Shown piece by piece: positions 17,994 through 26,499 of a DNA stretch of 64,000 nt. Each line of letters starts with the position of its first letter. Positions within the stretch are counted from its first letter, which is position 1. Made by a program: the position numbers and the translations under genes. The notes beneath the pieces were generated by a model that saw only the letters and a list, made by a program, of their open reading frames with translations, was not told the DNA's origin and searched no databases. Source of the DNA: Blastocatellia bacterium. GTDB lineage: Bacteria > Acidobacteriota > Blastocatellia > UBA7656 > JADIYM01. The stretch lies in NCBI GenBank assembly GCA_016705245.1, contig JADIYM010000008.1:1-64000 (forward strand), written 5' to 3'.

Positions 17994-18880
17994 TCCCTCG
18001 CTATCTCCGACAGCAGGTTGAGCGCCGGAATCACCGACTCGCGACGCAGGCAAACCTCGTCGCCAAGCATGAACGTCCGGTACCCGAGCGAGAGGCAAAA
18101 CGCTACATCGCTGATGTCCGAGCAGCTTGGCACCGCGTCGACAGCGAGTGAAGCAAGAACCCGGCTCGCGACGATGGCATCCGGATCCGCCCCGATGATG
18201 TCGCGCATCGCGCCGACGATGCGATGCGGCTGCAGGACCTCGACGTAGAGGTCGCCGCGCGCCGCCATCAGCCGGCCGCGGGCATGTCCGTGTTCTCTCA
18301 CGTAGTCGAGTCCGCGCAGACTCTCGATCTTCAGCACCAGATTCGCATCGGGAAGCAGTTCGTGAACTTCGGTGATGTCTTCGGGCCGCTCGACGAACGA
18401 GAGCATCACGTCCTTGAGTCCCAGTGCTCGCATCGCGGCCAGGTATGCGCGATCTGTCGCCGTGAGCGTTCCCTCTATCTCGAGGTCGTCGGCGATGACG
18501 TTGACTGACTCGCCCGGCCCGACGACCCTGTGCGGACTTTCGTCGAGGATGAGACGGTCGCCATCCACTTCGACGATGCGCGCGTATTCGCGTCCGTCCG
18601 AGAAAAACGCGTCGGCCGGTGTCTTGACCGAGATGCGATGGCTGAGACGCACCGAGGTGAACGGAGGCACGGCGGCCTCGACTACGCGGAGCTGCCGCCC
18701 CTTCAGGTCGACCCAGAGCGGCTGTCCGAGCGACGAGAGCCGCTCGAGGACGTCCTCGAGCGGCCCCTTGATCGGCATCACCGTATTGAGTCGCAGCCCG
18801 CCGACGATCGGGTGCCGAGCGACTTCCTCGACAAACGCCGCGTAGGGCGGCACCGTCACAATGGCCCGGACTCCGTGCAT
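17987..18880 (-). CDS. truncated pyruvate-kinase-like barrel protein
   Basis: 297 residues from the ATG at 18880, two bases after the vWA gene. The sequence follows pyruvate kinase through the barrel and B domain: LRLNTVMP (active-site Arg/Asn strand), VDLKGRQLR, FFSDGR, then LVLKIESLRGL with the catalytic-type Lys-Ile-Glu, AARGDLYVE and SDISDVAF. The family is usually about 470 residues; here the C-terminal allosteric domain is absent and the signature surroundings are divergent. It may act on another phosphoenol or pyruvyl substrate. The tight spacing with the vWA gene suggests a shared job. Enzyme activity is not established. Confidence 0.75.
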   Translation of the reverse strand: MHGVRAIVTVPPYAAFVEEVARHPIVGGLRLNTVMPIKGPLEDVLERLSSLGQPLWVDLKGRQLRVVEAAVPPFTSVRLSHRISVKTPADAFFSDGREYARIVEVDGDRLILDESPHRVVGPGESVNVIADDLEIEGTLTATDRAYLAAMRALGLKDVMLSFVERPEDITEVHELLPDANLVLKIESLRGLDYVREHGHARGRLMAARGDLYVEVLQPHRIVGAMRDIIGADPDAIVASRVLASLAVDAVPSCSDISDVAFCLSLGYRTFMLGDEVCLRRESVIPALNLLSEIARES

Positions 18881-18882
18881 GA

Positions 18883-19860
18883 CTAGAGCTCCAGAGTCGA
18901 CTTGCAGTAGCCGCACGAGAATCGGCCGCGCGCCTCGGGCGGAATCGTGGCGCCGCAGCTCGGACAGACGAGCAGTCGCGGCGTGACCTCGGCGAGACGG
19001 CCCTCGAGCTCCGAAACCTTGTCGGCATCCTGCCGCGCGAGCATGTTCTCCTTGAAGTCGCCGAAGTGGCCCCACGTCCGCGCGACGAGGCCCATCGCGT
19101 AATCGACCGCGCGCAATTCGTCGTCTATCTGCACGACCTGCTGCTTGCCGACGGCCTTGGCCCACTGCTTGCCGACGGCGTCGTCGGGACGGCCGCCCGG
19201 CCGGCGCAGAAACCACGTGTTCCACTTCGAGGCGACGCGTTGCCATGCCTCGACCGAATCCACGTCGCCCTTCCACGAATCCCCAAGCAGGTGCTTGATC
19301 TGGCCGGCCGGCACGGTCGGGTGCATCGTCGCGTCGCCAAAGACGATGAGGAACGGCTTCGTCGCGTTCGGCACGCTGACGTGTGTATCCATCCAGTGGG
19401 CAAACATCCCGTAGCTTTCTGGCTCGTCGCCGCCGCCGCCTTCGCCGTAGATCGCCTTGAGGTGGGTTTCGAGATCGAAGCCGCGCGCGAATTCGGTCGT
19501 CTGCAGCGGCCACGAGTCGCACACCGCATCGCCGATCGCGCAGAAGCAGATCTCGAGATCCGGGCGGTAGCTCGACAGGGTATTGAAGAGGAGTGGAAGG
19601 CGGTCGAAGATCTCGAACGGCCATCGCTGCATCGATCCCGTCACGTCCACCGCGATGATGATCGGGTTCTTCGAAGCGGAGTGGACGCGCTTCTTCGGGT
19701 CGATGAGCTGCGTGTTCGGACCTGACGTCGCCGTGTACGTTCGCGGGCCGGAGGCTTTCGCGCGGACCGCCTCCGCCTCGCGCGCGTCCTTGGATGAGGG
19801 GTCATAGACGTAGGCGCCGGGCTTCGCCCAATCACTGGTGTCGTCGTACCAGCTGTACAT
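18883..19860 (-). CDS. von Willebrand factor A-domain protein with C-terminal zinc ribbon
   Basis: 325 residues. A vWA domain begins near residue 67 with the MIDAS-type motif DVTGSM, continues through a conserved-looking CFCAIGDAV strand and IVFGDATMHP, and is followed by a helical stretch. The last 30 residues form a four-cysteine zinc ribbon, CPSCGATIP then CGYC. No signal peptide, so it is cytoplasmic. The start is preceded by AAGGAG. Cytoplasmic vWA proteins often organise multi-protein machines. It lies between an NMNAT-like gene and the pyruvate-kinase-like gene. Confidence 0.85.
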   Translation of the reverse strand: MYSWYDDTSDWAKPGAYVYDPSSKDAREAEAVRAKASGPRTYTATSGPNTQLIDPKKRVHSASKNPIIIAVDVTGSMQRWPFEIFDRLPLLFNTLSSYRPDLEICFCAIGDAVCDSWPLQTTEFARGFDLETHLKAIYGEGGGGDEPESYGMFAHWMDTHVSVPNATKPFLIVFGDATMHPTVPAGQIKHLLGDSWKGDVDSVEAWQRVASKWNTWFLRRPGGRPDDAVGKQWAKAVGKQQVVQIDDELRAVDYAMGLVARTWGHFGDFKENMLARQDADKVSELEGRLAEVTPRLLVCPSCGATIPPEARGRFSCGYCKSTLEL

Positions 19861-20030
19861 ACGGGGTCTCCTTCAAAGGTTGTCGTCTGCTTTCGTCTTC
19901 GGGAAGGCGCCGGAGAGTTGCCGGCTGCGCCATTCTACAGGCCGCAGGAAGCACCGGAAACCAACCCGCCGCCCGGCGACTCTCGTAGAGCCCTGCCGGG
20001 CTTCGCTGACTTATTGTACGACATACACGA

Positions 20031-20615
20031 TCAGGTCGGTTCGGATTTTTTTTCAGCGTCTTCGAGAGCCTTCGTCTCGTCCCCGAACTCGGATCGGAAA
20101 CGTTCGACGAGTCCGTTCGCGTCGAGGTACCCGGCAATCACCGGGGGCACCAGATCTCTCCACTGCTCGCTGCGCGCCATCAGCCGCCGGACCATAGTTC
20201 CGTTGACGGCGACTCGTCGCTCGGGCGCGATCAGCCAGACCGGGTGCACGACCCGGTAATCGTGTTCGAGCAGGCTCCTGACGTATCCGTTCGCCGTTGC
20301 GAAGAGGTCGAGCGGGCCGAACATCCCGACGACCATCGCACGCCATCGCGGCCCGTGGCCGAGATCGGGGACTTCGACGAGCTCGACGTTGTCACGCCCG
20401 TCGAGCACGAGCCGGATCATCGATGCGGTCTCGTCGGCCGTGAAGGGATTCGAGGCGTCGTATTTGTTCGGGCTTCCAATCCCGACGATCGCGTGATCGG
20501 CACGATCGGCGAGGGCTTCGAGGACGGCCGCGTGTCCGAGGTGCACGGGTTTCCACCGCGCGATCATCGCGATGCGAGAGACCCGGTCGGGCAATGGAGG
20601 AAGGGGATCGAGCAT
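20031..20615 (-). CDS. nicotinamide-nucleotide adenylyltransferase-like protein
   Basis: 194 residues from the ATG at 20615. It has the nucleotidyltransferase HxGH motif in RWKPVHLGHAAVL (residue 24 onward), GSPNKYDASNPFTADE as in archaeal-type NMN adenylyltransferases, and VNGTMVRRLMA, matching the usual SGTxVR phosphate-binding motif. It would join ATP to NMN or a related nucleotide. A 170-base gap separates it from the vWA gene on the same strand. Its ribosome site (GGAGACC) lies inside a palindromic repeat. Substrate is inferred, not certain. Confidence 0.8.
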   Translation of the reverse strand: MLDPLPPLPDRVSRIAMIARWKPVHLGHAAVLEALADRADHAIVGIGSPNKYDASNPFTADETASMIRLVLDGRDNVELVEVPDLGHGPRWRAMVVGMFGPLDLFATANGYVRSLLEHDYRVVHPVWLIAPERRVAVNGTMVRRLMARSEQWRDLVPPVIAGYLDANGLVERFRSEFGDETKALEDAEKKSEPT

Positions 20616-20620
20616 GGAGG

Positions 20621-20716
20621 GTCTCCGTGACTCTGTGTCTCCGTGTCTCTGTGTGCGTAGCTCTACTCGTCGCCCGAAGAGCTTCGCACACAGAGACACG
20701 GAGACACAGAGTCACG
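20621..20716. repeat. ACGGAGACACAGAG-type inverted repeat (family 3) in a divergent promoter
   Basis: Arms of about 40 bases built from GAGACACG-like units (ACGGAGACACAGAGTCAC) face each other around a short loop. It lies between divergently transcribed genes and reaches the ribosome site of the NMNAT-like gene. Confidence 0.9.
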
Positions 20717-20770
20717 ACGGACCTGGCTCTCGACGCAAACCTTTCCGTGCCTCGCCCGTATGAACCGACG

Positions 20771-21670
20771 ATGCGAAGCCTTCTAGTGTTGACACTCCTG
20801 GCGGTCACGGCCTGTGGGGCGGCGGCGATCGACAATAATACGGAAGCGACGCCCCAGGGACGCGTGCCGGTGGAACATCCCGTGCGGGCGGAGCTGCTCG
20901 CCGACGTAACCTCAATTGAGCCCGGGAAGCCTTTTCGGCTGGGGTTGCGATTGAAGATGCAGCACGCGTGGCACGTCTACTGGAAGAACCCCGGCGACTC
21001 GGGGCTTCCTGTGACGCTCGATCCGTCGGGCCCGCCCGGCTTTGGCTTTGGTGCCATGCAGTGGCCGCTGCCAGTCGAATTCAACCAGCCCGGCGACATC
21101 GCCGGTTACGGCTACACGGATGTCGTGTTTTTTCCGTTCGAAGTCCGCCCGCCAGCCACACTTGCTCAGGGCTCGACGGTTCGCCTGTCGGTGAAATCGT
21201 CGTGGCTTGCGTGTCGCGACGTCTGCATTCCCGGCGGCGCCATGGTCGAGCTCGAGCTTCCGGTCGGGGCGAAGGCCGTCTCGGATAATGCTGCAACCTT
21301 TGACGAATGGCAGGCGAGACTGCCCGTCGACTCGGGCCTTGCAACCGTGAAATCGGTAGGTGGAGTCGGAAGCGGGACCGTTACGGTTTCCGTCGCGTGG
21401 TCCGAGCCGGTGCGCTCCGTGCAGTTCTTTCCAGTCCCCGAAGCGGCGCTAAGCGTCTCGGACGTGACCGTCGAGCACAAGGACCGCTCGAGCACGATAC
21501 GATTCAAGGCGTCCGTGCTTTCCGGTCAGAAGCTTTCCACGGGCGATCTCGAAACGCTCGTCGTGGCGATCGATGCGCGCGGGACGCGACGCGGCATCGC
21601 GGTTCCCGTTCGATTGTCCGGCGGAACAACCGCCGGCACTTCGGCGAATTCAGAAGGAGACAAGCAATGA
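20771..21670 (+). CDS. DsbD N-terminal-domain-like thiol-redox lipoprotein
   Basis: 299 residues. A lipoprotein signal ends at AVTAC. The mature part matches the periplasmic alpha domain of DsbD: MQHAWHVYWKNPGDSGLP, a WLACRDVCIPG segment with the two redox cysteines, and a C-terminal immunoglobulin-like region. The membrane-embedded and thioredoxin domains of DsbD are missing, so electrons must come from another protein. The ATG at 20771 was chosen because it opens the lipoprotein signal. Its stop overlaps the next gene's start (ATGA). Confidence 0.82.
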   Translation: MRSLLVLTLLAVTACGAAAIDNNTEATPQGRVPVEHPVRAELLADVTSIEPGKPFRLGLRLKMQHAWHVYWKNPGDSGLPVTLDPSGPPGFGFGAMQWPLPVEFNQPGDIAGYGYTDVVFFPFEVRPPATLAQGSTVRLSVKSSWLACRDVCIPGGAMVELELPVGAKAVSDNAATFDEWQARLPVDSGLATVKSVGGVGSGTVTVSVAWSEPVRSVQFFPVPEAALSVSDVTVEHKDRSSTIRFKASVLSGQKLSTGDLETLVVAIDARGTRRGIAVPVRLSGGTTAGTSANSEGDKQ

Positions 21671-22308
21671 AGACGTTTTCTTTCGTGACGGCCCTCGCAA
21701 TAGCGATTGGCGGTGCAGCGTGCGCCAGCGGAACCGGCACAACCGGATCGGCCGTGGCCGCGACGGGTGCACCGGCGGTCGAGCCCGTTTCGGCGACCAT
21801 CGGTGCGCCGGCTCCCGGGTTCACGCTTCCGGACGCCTCGGGTCAACCCGTGAAGTTGTCGGACTTCGCCGGAAGAGTCGTCGTCCTCGAGTGGATCAAC
21901 CCGGACTGTCCGTTCGTGGTGCGCCACGCGAATGCCGGCACGATGAAATCGCTTGCACAGAAATACAGCGGCAACGTCGTGTGGATCGGGATCAACAGCA
22001 CGAACTACATGGACTCGGCCGCAAATGCGAAGTGGATCGCCGACAGGGCGCTCCCGTACACGGTGCTCGACGATCACACCGGCGCGGTCGGACGAGCGTA
22101 CAACGCGAAGACGACGCCGCACATGTACGTGATCGACACGACCGGCAAGCTGGTTTATGCCGGCGCGATCGACGACGACAATGGCGGGACGAAAGGTGCG
22201 TCAGCCGTGAATTACGTCGACGCGGCGCTCGCGGAGGTGACCGCCGGCAAGCCGGTGTCGGTCGCCGAAACGAAGCCGTACGGGTGTTCGGTCAAATACG
22301 CGAAGTAG
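21667..22308 (+). CDS. redoxin-family (thioredoxin-fold) lipoprotein
   Basis: 213 residues with a lipoprotein signal (GGAACASG). The domain GAPAPGFTLPDASGQPVKL to the end is a redoxin of the AhpC/TSA-like group; the single cysteine in NPDCPFVVRH sits where the peroxidatic residue is expected. TTPHMYVID holds the cis-proline loop. It overlaps the DsbD-like gene by four bases, so the pair is coupled and probably works together in periplasmic thiol chemistry or peroxide removal. Confidence 0.85.
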   Translation: MKTFSFVTALAIAIGGAACASGTGTTGSAVAATGAPAVEPVSATIGAPAPGFTLPDASGQPVKLSDFAGRVVVLEWINPDCPFVVRHANAGTMKSLAQKYSGNVVWIGINSTNYMDSAANAKWIADRALPYTVLDDHTGAVGRAYNAKTTPHMYVIDTTGKLVYAGAIDDDNGGTKGASAVNYVDAALAEVTAGKPVSVAETKPYGCSVKYAK

Positions 22309-22316
22309 GTGAATCG

Positions 22317-22424
22317 AGAGAGCTTCGCACGCAGAGACACGGAGACACGGAGACCCGGAGACCAGACTCGAGCGGAGTCTCCGTGTCTCCGTGTCTCCGT
22401 GTCTCTGTGTGCGAAGCTCTCTTT
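22317..22424. repeat. ACGGAGACAC-type inverted repeat between convergent genes (family 3)
   Basis: Arms start AGCTTCGCACGCAGAGACAC and mirror at the far side; each arm holds three or more ACGGAGACAC units. It lies between the convergent ends of the redoxin gene and recG and could terminate both. Confidence 0.9.
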
Positions 22425-22437
22425 CAATTCTCAATGA

Positions 22438-24629
22438 CTAACCAATCCGCGAAAGCTCGAAGCGCGCCATGGCCCGCAGCCGCTCCAGGCACCGGGCCGC
22501 GTCGCGCGTCCTTCGCTTCGGCCCGAGCAGCACGTCGGCATCCGCTTTTGCCGCCTCGAGCAACTCCCGGTCCCGCACGATGTTGCCGATGCGGAACGCG
22601 GGAATCCCGTGTTGTCGGGTCCCGAGCAGCTCGCCTGGCCCGCGAAGCTCGAGGTCCTTCTCCGCAATGCGGAAGCCGTCGGTCGTCTTCTCCATGATCG
22701 CCAGTCGCTCGCGCGCCTCCGTCGTTCGCTTCAGCCCGGCGAGCAGAATGCAGTAGGACTGCGCCGCGCCGCGACCAACCCGTCCCCTGAGCTGGTGGAG
22801 CTGCGACAGGCCAAATCGTTCGGCGTGCTCGACGAGCATGATCGACGCGTTCGGCACATCCATCCCGACCTCGATGACCGTCGTCGCGACGAGGATATCG
22901 ACCTCGCCCGCGACGAATCTGCGCATGACCGCGTCTTTCTCGTCCGCCTTCATCCGTCCGTGCACGAGACCCACCATCAGCGACGGGAACACGTCGCGCT
23001 GCAGGTGGTCGGCCATCGCCGTTGCGTCGAGCAGATCCAGCTTCTCGGACTCTGAGACGAGGGGATAAACGACGTAGACCTGGCGCCCGGCGCGGATTTC
23101 GTCACCGAGGAACCCGTAGATCTTCCGACGTGAATCCTCGCCCCGGACCTTTGTCGTGACCGGCGTCCGTCCCGGCGGCAACTCGTCGATGACCGACACC
23201 TCGAGGTCGCCGTACACCGTCATTGCGAGCGACCGCGGAATCGGCGTTGCCGTCATCACGAGAACGTCCGGGCAATATCCACGACGGACCAGCTCGGCAC
23301 GCTGCACGACTCCGAACCGGTGCTGCTCGTCGATCACGACGAGGCCGAGCTTCGGGAACGAGACGCCTTCCTGGATCAGCGCGTGCGTGCCGATTGCGAG
23401 GTCGACGTCGCCGGCTGCCAGCGCCTCGCGGAGCTCTCGCTTGCGCTTCGCGGTCGCGGATCCCGTGAAGAGCTCAACCCGATACGGCGTCGACGCGAGG
23501 ATTCGCTTGATGTTGCGGGCGTGCTGTTCGGCCAGCAGCTCGGTCGGAACCATCAATGCAGCCTGGTAGCCGTTCTCGATGGCGACAACCATCGCCTGCA
23601 CGGCGACGATGGTTTTTCCACTGCCGACATCGCCCTGCAACAGCCGGTTCATCGGTTTCGAGCCCGTCATGTCAGAGACGATTTCACGCAGCGCGCGCTT
23701 CTGCGCGCCGGTCGGCTTGAACGGCAGGATCGCCCGGACCGCGGCGCGAACCCGGTCGCCAGTCTCGAAGCACGGGCCTTTCGGCTGTGCCGCCCGTTCG
23801 CTTCTTCTTGCGGCGAGTGCCAGTGCGACCCAGAAGAACTCTTCGTAGATGAGCCGCCGATGCGGCCGGCTCGCAGCGTCGGCGAATCGCGCGAGCGGCT
23901 CTTCGGCCGACGGGAAATGCACGCCGCGAAGCGCCGACTCGCGATCCGCGAGATGCCGTCGCCCGACGATCTCGGCCGGCAACGACTCTTCGATGGCGCC
24001 CTCCGGAATTCGCGCGAGGATCTCGAAGATCATCCGCCGCAGCGGTCGCGTGCGAAACTCGCCGAACTTCCGGTAGATGGGAACGCGACGTCCCGTGTGG
24101 ATCGTCGCCGACTCGTCGTCGTCGTCAGGGAGGATCTCGTACTCCGGGTTCTCGACCTCGAGGATTCCCTTGCGGTTGCGTTTCCAGTGACCGAAGAGAA
24201 TCGCGCGTGCACCCGTTTTGAACGTGTTTGCAAGGTAGAGCTGGTTCCACCAGAACGCCCGGACCTTTCCCGTCGGGTCAACTCCGGAGATCTCGAAGAT
24301 CCGGAACCGGCCCCCGGCAACCGGATATCCTCCCGAGAGCTCCACGCGGACCTCGATCGACGCGTCCGTCTCGTTGTCCAACTCGTTGATCCGAAGCAGG
24401 TTCGAGCGATCTTCGTACCGCAGGGGACGACTGAGAGCAGGTCCTCGACTGTTGCGATCGCCGCTGGGCAGCCGGCGTGCGAGCCAACGGCGTCCGCGAG
24501 CTTCGCCGCTATTTTCGGTCCGAGGAAGGGAATGCCGCAGCGATCGAGCGAAGCGACTGGCGTCGCGAGCTCCACGGGTTCTAGGTCGGTGCGCCGGTCG
24601 GCGCCGTCGGTCGTGCGCGCTTTGGCCAT
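22438..24629 (-). CDS. recG: ATP-dependent DNA helicase RecG, interrupted by an apparent frameshift
   Basis: RecG reverses stalled replication forks and branch-migrates recombination intermediates. Helicase motifs are complete: GDVGSGKT (Walker A), DEQHRFG, TATPIPRS and QLRGRVGRG. The N-terminal wedge region starts at MAKARTTDGADRR (24629) but is in another frame: it reads through VEDLLSVVP, then the sequence continues as LRYEDRSNLLRINELDNETD in the frame that runs to the stop at 22438. One missing base in the four-G run at 24423-24426 (plus strand) explains it. Joined, the protein is about 730 residues, normal for RecG. A consensus error is likelier than true inactivation. Confidence 0.88.
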
Positions 24630-24715
24630 TGGCGGAATTCGGTCCCGGGGAACTCGGCGCCGGCAGGGTACCACAGGGACTCGGGACGACCGTCGACCGT
24701 GACTGGAGGCCCGGT

Positions 24716-24745
24716 TTGACTCACCGAAAACCACGGTGCTATAAC
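24716..24745 (+). promoter_or_regulatory. sigma-70 promoter of the HU gene
   Basis: TTGACT at 24716-24721 and TATAAC at 24740-24745 are separated by 18 bases. The start codon is 51 bases downstream of the -10. Confidence 0.65.
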
Positions 24746-24795
24746 CCGCGCGTCCCCGCAAACCAGTCCGCGATCAATTCGATACGGGAGGTCCG

Positions 24796-25080
24796 ATGAA
24801 CAAGGGTGACCTGATCGACAGGGTCTCGTCGGATGCTGGCATCAGCAAGGCGCAGGCGGATCGAGCGATCGACTCCGTGCTGCGGGGAATCACCGACAGC
24901 CTTCGAAAGGGCGAGCGAGTGACGCTCGTCGGATTCGGTACTTTCGGGGTGTCGCAGCGCCGGGCCCGACGCGGAGTCAACCCGCAGACGAACGAGGCGA
25001 TCAAGATTCCGGCGACGAAGGGTGTTCGATTCTCGGCTGGCAAGAAGCTCAAGGAGGTCGTCAACAAGCGGAAGCGCTAG
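24796..25080 (+). CDS. hup: HU-family DNA-binding protein
   Basis: 94 residues, the classic size for HU/IHF, which bends and compacts DNA as a dimer. The N-terminal MNKGDLIDRVSSDAGISKAQ helix pair, the GFGTF turn and the DNA-contacting arm (RRARRGVNPQT) are all present. The start follows GGGAGGTCCG. It has its own strong-looking promoter and is divergent from recG. HU alpha versus beta cannot be told apart here. Confidence 0.95.
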   Translation: MNKGDLIDRVSSDAGISKAQADRAIDSVLRGITDSLRKGERVTLVGFGTFGVSQRRARRGVNPQTNEAIKIPATKGVRFSAGKKLKEVVNKRKR

Positions 25081-25207
25081 GGGGTCTCTGGCTCGGCGAC
25101 TACACCATTTCGTGCAGGAACTGGCCGATATCGGATTTGGGCCCCACGAATGATGCTTGAAAGTTGCGATTTTGCTGGACTTGGCGGCAAACGCGGGGCA
25201 ATGTCGG

Positions 25208-25223
25208 TGGCATCGGAATTGCG
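25208..25223 (+). promoter_or_regulatory. candidate sigma-54 (-24/-12) promoter
   Basis: TGGCATCGGAATTGCG matches the consensus TGGCACG-N4-TTGCW with exact GG-to-GC spacing of 12. It lies 48 bases before the small secreted protein gene. No enhancer-binding protein is encoded in the window. Confidence 0.55.
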
Positions 25224-25270
25224 TTAAGGAGACCCGAGACGGCAAGTACGGTCGAAGGAACGGACTCGAC

Positions 25271-25525
25271 ATGAAGAAGATGCTGCAATCGGTTGGGACT
25301 CTGGCGCTGGTCGTGGCGCTCGCGTTCTCGGCGTCGGCCCAGGGCGGCGGCAAGAAGCCGAAAAACGACGAAGGGAAGCGCCCGTCCGAGATCGTTCGTC
25401 AGCCGAAGGGCGACCAGGGTCGCGGCGGCCAGCAGCCGAAGACGGACAAGCCGGCGAACGACAATCGCGGCGGAAACGACCGTGGCGATCGCGGCGGCAA
25501 GCCGAAGAAGCCGGACAATTTCTAG
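25271..25525 (+). CDS. small secreted Gly/Lys/Asn-rich protein
   Basis: 84 residues: a signal peptide (MKKMLQSVGTLALVVALAFS, ASA) followed by a low-complexity, very hydrophilic tail rich in Gly, Lys, Arg, Asp and Asn with repeated RGG and PKK patterns. It is probably disordered. The ATG at 25271 is preferred because it opens the signal peptide. A sigma-54-type promoter lies upstream and a stem-loop downstream, so it is a single-gene unit. Function unknown. Confidence 0.75.
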   Translation: MKKMLQSVGTLALVVALAFSASAQGGGKKPKNDEGKRPSEIVRQPKGDQGRGGQQPKTDKPANDNRGGNDRGDRGGKPKKPDNF

Positions 25526-25550
25526 ACCAGTCTCGAGATCGAGACAGCGC

Positions 25551-25590
25551 GACGGCCGCGAATCCTGAACGGACTCGCGGCCGTCGTTGC
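25551..25590 (+). terminator. stem-loop terminator after the small secreted gene
   Basis: GACGGCCGCGA pairs with TCGCGGCCGTC (11 bp) across a 13-base loop, 25 bases after the stop. Only a weak GTTGCGTT tract follows. Confidence 0.55.
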
Positions 25591-25883
25591 GTTCTGGCGG
25601 GCCGTCGGGACGCACAGCGGTTGGCCCAGAGTTGCCTTTTGACGGGCCGTCGGCACGCACGGCGTTTGGCCCAGAGTTGCCGTTGACGGGCCGTCGGCAC
25701 GCACACCGTTTGACCCAGAGTTGCCTTTTGACGGGCCGTCGGCACGCACACCGTTTGACCCAGAACCCCGAGCGCAGCGAGGGGCCGACTGTGGCTTCCA
25801 AGAGCTGTGTAGAATCACGCACGGTGCGATTCACGCGAGTTGTATTGGACCTCGGCCCCTCGCTGCGCTCGGGGTTCTGGGTC
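25590..25883. repeat. tandem 46-base repeats ending in an inverted REP pair
   Basis: About four copies of a unit of roughly 46 bases, GACGGGCCGTCGGCACGCAC plus a variable tail with CCCAGAGTTGCC, run from 25595 to 25756. The last one passes directly into a REP core at 25757-25789, and an inverse REP lies at 25851-25883 next to the STAS gene. No gene is seen here. Confidence 0.85.
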
Positions 25884-25909
25884 AATCGGTGCCGGGTTTG
25901 ACGGACCGT

Positions 25910-26260
25910 CTACGCGAAGCTCGCCAGCGCCTGCTGCTCGTCCGTGAAGATCTCGAACATCCCATCGAGCTTCGAGATCGTCAGGATGTTCCGCACGCAC
26001 TGCGACGGATTGAGCAGCTTCAGGTGCCCCTTGAGCTTGCTGACGGACCGATACGCCTTGATGATGCTGCCGATTCCGGTCGATGAGATGTAACTCACGC
26101 TCCGCAGGTCCAGAAGGATGTTCGTGAGCCCCTTCTCGACAAGCGCGTTGACGGCGTTCTCGAGCGGATCGATCGGACCGTTGGGGTCAAGGCGCCCTCG
26201 CACCATGATGACGCCGACGTTTCCGCTCTCACGCGTAATGACGCGACTGGGACGCTGCAT
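25910..26260 (-). CDS. STAS-domain protein (anti-sigma-factor antagonist type)
   Basis: 116 residues covering one STAS domain. The expected phospho-acceptor loop is SYISSTGIGS (about residue 60), as in SpoIIAA/RsbV-like antagonists, which release a sigma factor or other partner when unphosphorylated. The ATG at 26260 follows GGGAGA. No anti-sigma kinase is adjacent, although a PP2C-type phosphatase gene is encoded 8.5 kb away. Confidence 0.85.
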   Translation of the reverse strand: MQRPSRVITRESGNVGVIMVRGRLDPNGPIDPLENAVNALVEKGLTNILLDLRSVSYISSTGIGSIIKAYRSVSKLKGHLKLLNPSQCVRNILTISKLDGMFEIFTDEQQALASFA

Positions 26261-26371
26261 GATCGGTATGTCTCCCGATATCGCCCGGTGTGACGAGGCG
26301 GATCGCTTGCTGGACCGCTCGCTCGGACTTTGGTTTCTGAATCCGCTTGTGGAGGGTGAATCGAAACGGAA

Positions 26372-26444
26372 TGGGCGATACTGGACTCGAACCAGTGACC
26401 CCTGCGATGTGAACACAGTGCTCTACCAACTGAGCTAATCGCCC
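26372..26444 (-). tRNA. tRNA-Val (anticodon CAC)
   Basis: A 73-base cloverleaf: acceptor GGGCGAT pairs with ATCGCCC, D-stem GCTC/GAGC, anticodon stem CTGTG/CGCAG with loop TTCACAT (anticodon CAC), T-stem ACTGG/CCAGT with TTCGAGT loop. CCA is not encoded. It is the only tRNA seen in the window. Confidence 0.95.
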
Positions 26445-26499
26445 GAAAATGTCAACGAAGTCGTTACTGGCCGCCTGCGGCCTGCCGCAACGGACCGTC

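Noticed and set aside
24420..24430. Programmed -1 frameshift in recG
   Set aside because: No X-XXY-YYZ slippery heptamer or stimulatory structure stands out, and other genes in the window show unrelated indels.
25595..25756. CRISPR-like array
   Set aside because: The four repeats are contiguous, without spacers of similar length, and no cas gene is nearby.
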